From the NCBI GenBank assembly GCA_030762935.1, contig CM060899.1, positions 15,173,001-15,237,000 on the forward strand: a DNA stretch of 64,000 bases, in the 5' to 3' direction. This DNA is from Hymenopus coronatus (Eukaryota > Arthropoda > Insecta > Mantodea > Hymenopodidae). The position numbers were made by a program, and so were the translations under genes. The notes under the pieces were generated by a model, which worked only from the letters and a program-made list of their open reading frames with translations, was not told where the DNA came from and searched no databases. Positions 57,180 to 64,000 of this stretch are shown in pieces (the stretch's first letter is position 1; each line of letters opens with the position of its first letter).

Positions 57180-57520
57180 GTTTTAGCAAATAAATATCTA
57201 GATTTGGATTTAATTAGCTGAACTTTCTGTATAGTAAGCATATGTATGCGTAACTAATGATTATTTTGGGATTTCTAATCTTATTTTCAAATTTGTCTTT
57301 GGTTTTTACATTTTGAGACTTGTCACCCATATAATGCATATTATACAGTAGACAAAAGGGATACTAGAAATCAAAAAAAGATTCAGCTCTCTATGTCATT
57401 CGGTACTCATTTTATTACTAATAATTTACAACCATGCATTGTCTTCTAAAATTGCTTGCAACTTTTCACACAGCATTTTGCTATTGTGGCTGACTCTAAA
57501 AGAGTTAACTGATGTTTTGG
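57180..57520 (+). repeat. Dispersed repeat R2, copy 2
   Basis: Matches 49,685-50,070 in the same orientation but lacks the internal 68-bp duplication. It lies in the centre of the inverted structure, about 7.5 kb from copy 1. The following 57,520-58,150 is AT-rich with a T-run at 57,909-57,930. Confidence 0.7.
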
Positions 57521-58164
57521 TTCTAAGTTATGTTGTACTAAGGCTTACATACTCACATCCACAGACAGTTTTATAGAAAGGCTTTGCTTAGATACAGGAG
57601 CCCTAAAACATGTATTTCCATTGAAATCTTTGTATCAATTTTTTTGGGTGGTTTATAATATCCTCTCTACCTATGTACCATGTATAAAAAGTAGAAATAA
57701 AAAGTAATATAGACTAAATATTAAATTTAATGACTTAGAACATTAACTCACAGCTGCTCAGGTTGCATATTGGAGTATAAGGATAACATTTGGGAAGGAG
57801 AGAATGTCATGTAAATGGGTACCAGTATTGGGTAGGAGAATTGAATGAGAGTATTTGGAACCTGCTCTAAGCAGCAGGTGGGGTTTAAATCTTTTAAAAA
57901 CTTCTTCCAATTTTTTTTTTTTTTTTTTTTGGTTTATTTTTGTACAAAGGTGTTATCATTATTATATGTATACAAAATGAATTCAAATGCGTAATGACTA
58001 CATTTTTGAGCTTAATTTTGGAGATCAGCTTATCTATAAAAATAAGACATAGAAAATCAATTTTTAAACAAAACTTAAAGCCTTGTATATATATTTAGAA
58101 CAACAGAGGAGTCCTAATTCATAGGAAAAAAATGTTTAGATAATTCCTAAGGTGAAAAATTACA

Positions 58165-59314
58165 TTGGAGGAGAGAGGGAGAGAGAGCAAATGTGCTGGT
58201 ATGTATGTGACTGGGGAGAGAAGGAGAGGAGAGACAAAAATATACTAGCATTTGTGATGCAGGAGAGAGAGGGAGAGGAGAAAACAGAAATATATTAGTA
58301 TGTGTGTAATTGGAGAGAGAGGGACAGGTAAGAGCAGAAATGTCCTGGCATATGTTGTGGCAGAGAGGGGGAGAGCAGATATCAGAAATAATTCGGGTGT
58401 GTGTAAGATGGGAGAGAAGAGGAAAGAATAGAAATATACTGGTAGGAGAGGAAGCAGAAAGCAGAATATACATTTATGTGTTTAATAGGAGAGAGTGAGA
58501 GAGAGAATTGCACTGGTATGTGTGTACTGGCAGAGAGGCTCAAGAGGGAACAGAAATGTACTAATATTCATGTGCTGGCAGAGAGGCAGATGATAGAACA
58601 GAAAGGTATTGGTATGTATGTAGTAGGAGCGAGAGAGAGATGAGAGAACAGAAATGTATTGGTATGTATGTGGTAGGAGTGAGAGAGAGATGAGAGAACA
58701 GAAATGTATTGGTATGTATGTGGTAGGAGCGAGAGGAGAGGATAGATCAGAAATATATTGGTATGTGTGTGGTAGGAGCAAGAGGGAGAGGATAGAACAG
58801 AAATGTATTGGTATGTGTGTGGTAGGAGCTAGAGGGAGAAGAGAGAACAGAAATATATTGGTATGTATGCGGTAGGAGCGAGAGGGAGAGGATAGAACAG
58901 AAATATATTGGTATGTGTGTGGTAGGAGCAAGAGGGAGAAGAGAGAACAGAAATATATTAGTATGTATGTGGTAGGAACGAGAGGGAGAGGAGAGAACAG
59001 AAATATATTGGTATTTATGTGGTAGGAGCGAGAGGGAGATGAGAGAACAGAAATTTATTGATATGTATGTGGTAGGAGCGAGAGGGAGATGAGAGAACAG
59101 AAATATATTGGTATGTATGTGGTAGGAGCGAGAGGGAGATGAGAGAACAGAGATATATTGGTATGTATGTGGTAGGAGCGAGAGGGAGAGGAGAGAAGAG
59201 AAATATGTTGTATCTGGGTGTGATAGGAGAGAAGGAGAGGAGAAAACAGAAATGTACTGATATGTATGTGAAAGGAGAGGAGACGAGAGAACAGAAATGT
59301 ACTGCTATGTGTAT

Positions 59315-59351
<37 letters not shown>

Positions 59352-59440
59352 GAGAGGGGGGAGGGGTACTGGTATGTATACAACAAGAGAGAGAGGAAGA
59401 TGAGAAAACAGAAATGTACTGGTATGTGTGGGTAGGGAGG
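58165..59440. repeat. Minisatellite, 50-bp unit, about 25 copies
   Basis: The unit is approximately GGTAGGAGCGAGAGGGAGA, then TGAGAGAACAGAAATATATT, then GGTATGTATGT. The middle (58,620-59,190) is highly regular and the flanks are more diverged. A GA run lies at 59,320-59,355. Long minus-strand frames across it (for example 58,931-58,482 and 59,572-59,015) are products of the repeat period and are not called as genes. Confidence 0.95.
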
Positions 59441-60009
59441 TGGGAAATTTGCAGAAAAACGTCTCTTGTTACATTTGAAATTTGGCTCCTTATACAGAGA
59501 TAGGCACAACCATAAATGTGAAACTAAGTACTCTGTATTTAATTTAGTCTCAGAAGGAAATCTTTTTTCCAATGAGAATGCTTATAATGCCTCTACATAA
59601 GTTAACAGATAGCTTTGTAGCATAAACCATAATGTACAAAATCACTGCTTACATTAAACCTTTTGGTAATCTTTACCATTTACCCCAGGCTTACCACTGC
59701 AGTACCTACAAAGTTTGAGGCTTACTTTCTCCTTCATGCTATTTTGAAAACATATATCTCAACTGCAAGATGAACCCAGTTCACAATATTAATTTTTTCG
59801 TTAAGAAAAGCTTTGACTTGTATTAAAATAAATATGTAGCTGAAAGATGGAAATGCATTAAGCATGTTAATCATATTGTAACAAAATTGTTTAGAAGTTT
59901 TTACCTATATATACAGATGTCAAGTTTAACTAATATCATTCCCCAAATTGTCTTATTCATGTTGTAGGTATGTGACTTTGAAAGTTCACAGGAATGGAAC
60001 TTAAGAGTG

Positions 60010-60400
60010 AGATCTAAGAGTAACTTAATGTAACACTTGGAGAGCCTTTCTGCTTATAGTAATGGCGTTTCAGTGTATATCTTGAGGAAAAACGTAACAT
60101 AATATAAAATAACATCTGAAGGTGAGCTAATAACACTTCAAAAATATTTCCTACTCTCAGTATAGACTTTTCACTGGATATCTTGAGGAAAAATCTATAA
60201 GAATAATATCTGAGTGTGAGCTAATGTGACACTTGCTGCCTTTCCTGCTCTCAGCTTTTTACTGAGTATCTTGGGGAGAAACCTACAAGAATAATATCTG
60301 AGTGTGAGCTAATGTAACACCTGCAGAGCCTTTCCTACTCTCAGTAATGGCTTTTCACTGAGTGTATTGGGCAAAATCTACAAGAGTAACATCTTAGAAC
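60010..60400. repeat. Tandem repeat, unit about 100-105 bp, four copies
   Basis: CTGAG(T)GTGAGCTAATGTAACAC, TTTCCTACTCTCAG, CTTTTCACTGAGTATCTTG and AATCTACAAGAATAA recur in order, with increasing similarity in the two central units. No coding. Confidence 0.8.
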
Positions 60401-60982
60401 TTCATCACAGTGAAACTTAAAATTTACTAAGAAATTCATTTACAGCATCAGCATTTAATCATTGATCCCTCAGTATACCTGCAATTATCTTAAAATTTCT
60501 GCAACAAAGCTCAGGCCTTTATATTTGAAATTAGGCTCATGAAGTCATATATGTGTAAATTTTTTAACATCTCTTGTAACAACTGCAGGATGCATGACCT
60601 ATTTAATAAAACTCAAATTTTATTCAGCTTAAAAGGTTGTTGAGGCATGTCCATAAACAACAAAGCAGAGTTCTATACATCAACAGCACCATCTTGTTGG
60701 AAGTAAGTATTCTGAGGGAATGCTGCGGCTTACAAACATTTCAGCTGCATCTTTTATCAGCCAATTATATATGCTGTGCAAATATATTATTTCTTCTGCT
60801 ACAATTTGGGTTCATTTTCAGTGCTTCATTTTTCTGCTGATCGTATATACCAGAATAATTTAGATTCATATGTTTTTTTGCTTACTATTAGACATCATTA
60901 ATATTAATTGAATTAATGACTTTTTCTCCACAGACGTGGTACTGAAATTAGGAACACTACTGTCAAGTGTAGTAGATGTGAA

Positions 60983-61435
60983 ATGGATATGAAAACAGGA
61001 ACTAAAGAAAAGGTTTCTTTCTCAGAAGTTATTTCACAGATGAAGAGAGAAAGTTTCTCACCAGATGTTGCAATGAAGTTCAACAGTGATGCTATTATAT
61101 GCAACGAAGTGTGCAAAACAGAAATCAAGGAAGAGGATGTTAATTTAAACTTCTGTCCAAAAATTGAATGGCAATGTTTTTCAGAGAATCATGTAATGAA
61201 GGTCAAACAATGCCATGATGGCTTTGAAATGGAAACTAACACAGAAATGAATGAAGCATACTGTGACTCACTTTGCCCACAAAACAAGGGACAGTTTTTT
61301 TCTGAAGATCCTGCAGTGACGGTTAATCCTTGCAACAAAGACTCTGAACTGGACACCAAGATAGAAATCAAAGAAGAACTCTGGTGGTTGGAAACAGCTT
61401 CTACAGAAGCTCCATGTGTTGATGATAGAACTAAG
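60983..61435 (+). CDS. Zinc-finger gene 2, N-terminal coding exon (exon from 60,934)
   Basis: The acceptor TTTTCTCCACAG opens the exon at 60,934. The first in-frame ATG is at 60,983, with an in-frame TAG just upstream. It encodes 151 residues, roughly two thirds identical to gene 1 over its whole length, including KTEIKEE, FEMETNTEMNEA, LDTKIEIKEELWWLE and CVDDRTK. The first EIKEE of gene 1 is changed to GTKEK here. The donor AAG|GTTAGT at 61,436 keeps phase 0. Divergent from gene 1. Its finger exon is outside the window, so whether the gene is whole cannot be seen. Confidence 0.85.
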
Positions 61436-62384
61436 GTTAGTTTTGCTAGTAAACCAAATAAAGTTTATTTTCAGTTGTGCCCAAATGAAGCAACTGGATT
61501 GAAATAGAGATTAGAATTATTGTTTAGTCTCTAAAGAATATTCTGGATGTTCTGTTTCAAAGTTAAACAACTTTCATCTTGAAATACTTGATAGATAATT
61601 CTAGGAGTAATAGAAATCTAATAGCAGATACATTGCATACCATCTACTTAATTCTGAGTCTAGTGTAAAGGTGGTAGCTGAGGACAAAGTTACCTGTCAG
61701 ATCAAGCGAACTGATCCCAATTTTCTCATCATGGGGTTATGCTAGGCTATTTGATCAGGAACGGCTTGCCATTGGTGTAGCTGGTTTGCTATTTACTCTG
61801 AGAGTATATTTAAGGCAGTTTCCAGACATTTCCTTACCTTTTGAGAAAAAAAAATGGGAAATACTCAGCTGAGTGGACCTTAAAGTCAATAATTTGCTTC
61901 ATACATTGCACTTCTTATCTCTGAAACTGAGGTATTATTAGCAGTCTGCTGCTGAAACAAGGAGAGATGTTAGGTTTGTCTGTCATGGATACATCCTAGT
62001 GCATGTTTATAAAAGAAAAGCTTTGTATTTTAGCACTAGTCAGAAGCTCAGTGCATTGTTACTAGTTTTCTTATGCAGTCTCAAAATGTGGATAAAAGTA
62101 CTTTAAATTTATTGTTCTTTTCACTTGGTAGTGTTCATTTATAAAGTACTTCTACATAAAGATTTTGTTTATGTGTAAAATGGCCAACCTTAATTTTTGT
62201 CAGTCCTATGCTTTTTTTTAATTCTTTATTGTTGTTTAGTGTCCTTTAAGCTGGTGGGTCATATTGAACAATAAATGCAATGTGTGAAATAATACTGAAA
62301 TGAGTTGAATGATCTTAGAGCTTACAGTATTCTGACATCTTGTCAGGATAAGGGAAAACTGCATAAAAAGCCTTATCCAGATAT

Positions 62385-62460
62385 CTCACACAAACCACGA
62401 TTTGAACTTGGGACCTCTTGAATGTGAGGCAGACATGCTGCCACCACACTACAGAAGTGG
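62385..62460 (-). repeat. tRNA-like relic in the right arm
   Basis: On the minus strand GTGGTGGCAGCATGTCTGCCTC, then CAAGAGGTCCCAAGTTCAAATC, resembles a tRNA D-loop to T-arm. Better preserved than its mirror at 49,620-49,700. The acceptor stem does not pair convincingly. Confidence 0.5.
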
Positions 62461-63095
62461 ACATATTTTTCATCTTCTAAAACACAAAGGTGTTCACTTA
62501 ATTCCTAAAAGATTCCAGACTGTTTAAATTTGCCAATGGAACCCAAAAAAGAATTCATTAAATGAAAACAAATACCTGTATACTATTTTAGTTGTATTTT
62601 GTAACAAAATAGATTTCAACAGAAATGTACTTCTCCTTAGCATATTATTGCATTATAAATGTTGTAAATTTGTTACTGTAGCTACTGGGTTTCCCATCTG
62701 TGAATAATGTATTATGAAGTGGTAAATATTTTCCACTTTTGGAGTTTCAAAAAACAAGTCTGTCTATGGCTATTTCTGATTGTTGAAATCATGTTGCTAT
62801 AATTTTGGAAACACCCAGTTGGAGCATTAGTTCTTTTTCAGTTACAACTAATTTATGCAAGAAATCTTAATTTTATGAAATGCAACATGTTCAGTAAAAT
62901 ATTTTATTTGGCCACTTGTCTGAAAAAGCATTAATTAAACAGCATTGTTGTAATTTGCATATTAACATATCATGCCTCTGGTTACACTGAAAGTGTAATA
63001 AAATCTGATTACAATCTATGCAATGTTATCACATATCCATATCCTCCAGTTTAATTGAATTTTTAAATATTTTGATGTACATATTTATGTTACAG

Positions 63096-63136
63096 GACTG
63101 GGTAGATGAGAGCTTCCCTTCTGCAGAATCAATAAG
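63096..63136 (+). CDS. Zinc-finger gene 2, 41-nt internal exon
   Basis: Flanked by TTATGTTACAG and AAG|GTAAGA. It encodes DWVDESFPSAESI plus two bases of the next codon. One residue differs from gene 1, and the length and phases are unchanged, which indicates purifying constraint on the frame. Confidence 0.85.
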
Positions 63137-63639
63137 GTAAGACTTTAAGATCAAAGTGTACTCCTCGCTTCTCCACAATTTCATCTTGTGCACATTCCTT
63201 GTTAATGTAAGTCATGGTACTGTTCTCCAGACATTAAAGGTGTGGCATAGTTCTTCTCCAAGTTGCATCGCTAACGGTCCCTACATTGATTAAAGTTATT
63301 GTTGTAAAGAAACTCTGTATTCCAATAGTTGATGAAAATTTTAATTCTCATCACTTCAATGTGAATTCAAGTGCTTCATCTCTCTCTAATCCAACTACAC
63401 TCTCCCAAGTTTTCTGTTGCAATTGGCTTTCTGCATGCTTGGCTGCCCTTGTTTTATAGCCCTAATTATGAAGTGAAACCTTTCTAGAACCACAGCTCGT
63501 GTCGCACATTCATTTTACTGAAGTCTACACACTGTAAAAATGCAGAGGTACATTAAGCAACTGCACACTTAGATATTCACCTCTCCATCAGTGGTGCAAC
63601 TATGTAGTGCATCTTCCACAACTCAAGCATAACAAGAAA

Positions 63640-63880
63640 AGGAATTAATCTGCACATGCGTTTCGGCGTTGTAGTTACACTTCTCCCTCCTCAGGACTGT
63701 TACTGGGCTAGGATCTAGGTGCACCACAGCCTCTTCCCTCAGGGTAGTCTCTGGATACTGTAGATGACATCATTAGTCCTCTTCATCAGATAGTCAAACT
63801 GTTCCCTCCTCAGCTCTGTTGCTGGAAAGGATCTAAGTGAATCACAACCTCTTCCCTCAGCCATATCACATTATCCTGCT
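63640..63880. repeat. 130-bp satellite, right-arm copy (inverted)
   Basis: TACTGGGCTAGGATCTAGGTG, CTTCCCTCAGGGTAGTCTCTGG and GATGACATCATTAGTCCTCTTC are the reverse complement of units at 46.8-47.6 kb. About two units are present, against about seven in the left arm. Confidence 0.8.
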
Positions 63881-64000
63881 GGAAATCTTCAATTGGTCTG
63901 TGTATTTTAATTGGTCTTCTTCCGATCGTTTGCTATCTGGATGTGCTAACCTGAAGGTTTCATGAAAACAGTCTACAAGATGTTTTTCCTATACTCAATT

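Larger units (their letters stand above)
60860..64000. repeat. Right arm of the inverted duplication (continues past the window)
   Basis: Mirror of 46,640-51,300. It is shorter in places (its first intron is 1,660 bp against 2,341 bp). The last bases still match the left arm near 46,620, so the true end lies beyond 64,000. Confidence 0.85.

Noticed and set aside
58482..59572. Minus-strand open frames of 149 and 185 codons rich in HTYQYISVLSS-like repeats
   Set aside because: They follow the 50-bp minisatellite. The purine-rich unit lacks stops on one strand, and the peptide repeats only reflect the DNA period. No start context or homology.
46640..64000. Inverted repeat as an assembly artefact
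   Set aside because: The arms differ by many substitutions and indels, and repeats such as R2 and S7 are present in only one arm, which an assembly palindrome would not show.

Overview
This is eukaryotic nuclear DNA, most likely from an arthropod and probably an insect. The evidence is GT-AG introns, a multi-exon C2H2 zinc-finger gene, many I-type non-LTR retrotransposons with RNase H, a Ty3/gypsy gag relic, a Penelope-like relic, a BED/hAT transposase relic, and a tRNA-headed SINE family with target-site duplications (TSDs). The order of insect cannot be fixed from the sequence. No viral, bacterial or CRISPR content was seen.

Positions 1-36.6 kb are a transposon graveyard. Two related I-clade families occur, called A and B here. 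Family A has a GC-rich, well conserved 5' leader of about 430 bp, a gag-like ORF1 with zinc knuckles, an ORF2 (endonuclease, reverse transcriptase, RNase H) and a 3' end of ATC-like repeats. Copies: B1 (1-1.7 kb, -), A1 (2.0-4.0, -), A2 (4.0-6.1, -), an outer minus copy at 8.38-15.51 that contains plus-strand copies, A3 (20.15-22.14, -), A4 (22.14-27.72, -, nearly full length), A6 (28.04-28.6, -) and A5 (28.6-34.28, -, nearly full length). All are broken by stops and frameshifts. The 8.38-15.51 block splits a hAT transposase relic (7.9-8.38 and 15.52-16.33) and is bounded by the 8-bp repeat TGTTTTGA. A gypsy gag relic lies at 34.9-36.56 and is itself split by a SINE.

Positions 36.6-64 kb are AT-rich and CpG-poor and hold the host genes. 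A zinc-finger gene (gene 1) runs on the minus strand from 51,224 to 39,213. It has a 152-codon N-terminal exon, a 41-nt exon and a terminal exon with 18 tandem C2H2 fingers. The reading phases match at both junctions, giving a predicted protein of 733 aa. A diverged mirror copy (gene 2) starts at 60,934 on the plus strand. It keeps the N-terminal exon and the 41-nt exon, and its finger exon would lie beyond the window. The two genes sit in the arms of a large inverted duplication (about 46.64-51.3 and 60.86 to past 64.0 kb), around a 9.6-kb centre holding a CpG-richer island, SINEs and a 50-bp minisatellite.

The intact-looking biology is therefore a divergently oriented zinc-finger paralog pair. 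The rest is mobile-element history, much of which can be ordered by nesting. I found no clear new enzymatic or defence system. The zinc-finger inverted duplication is the most informative structure.
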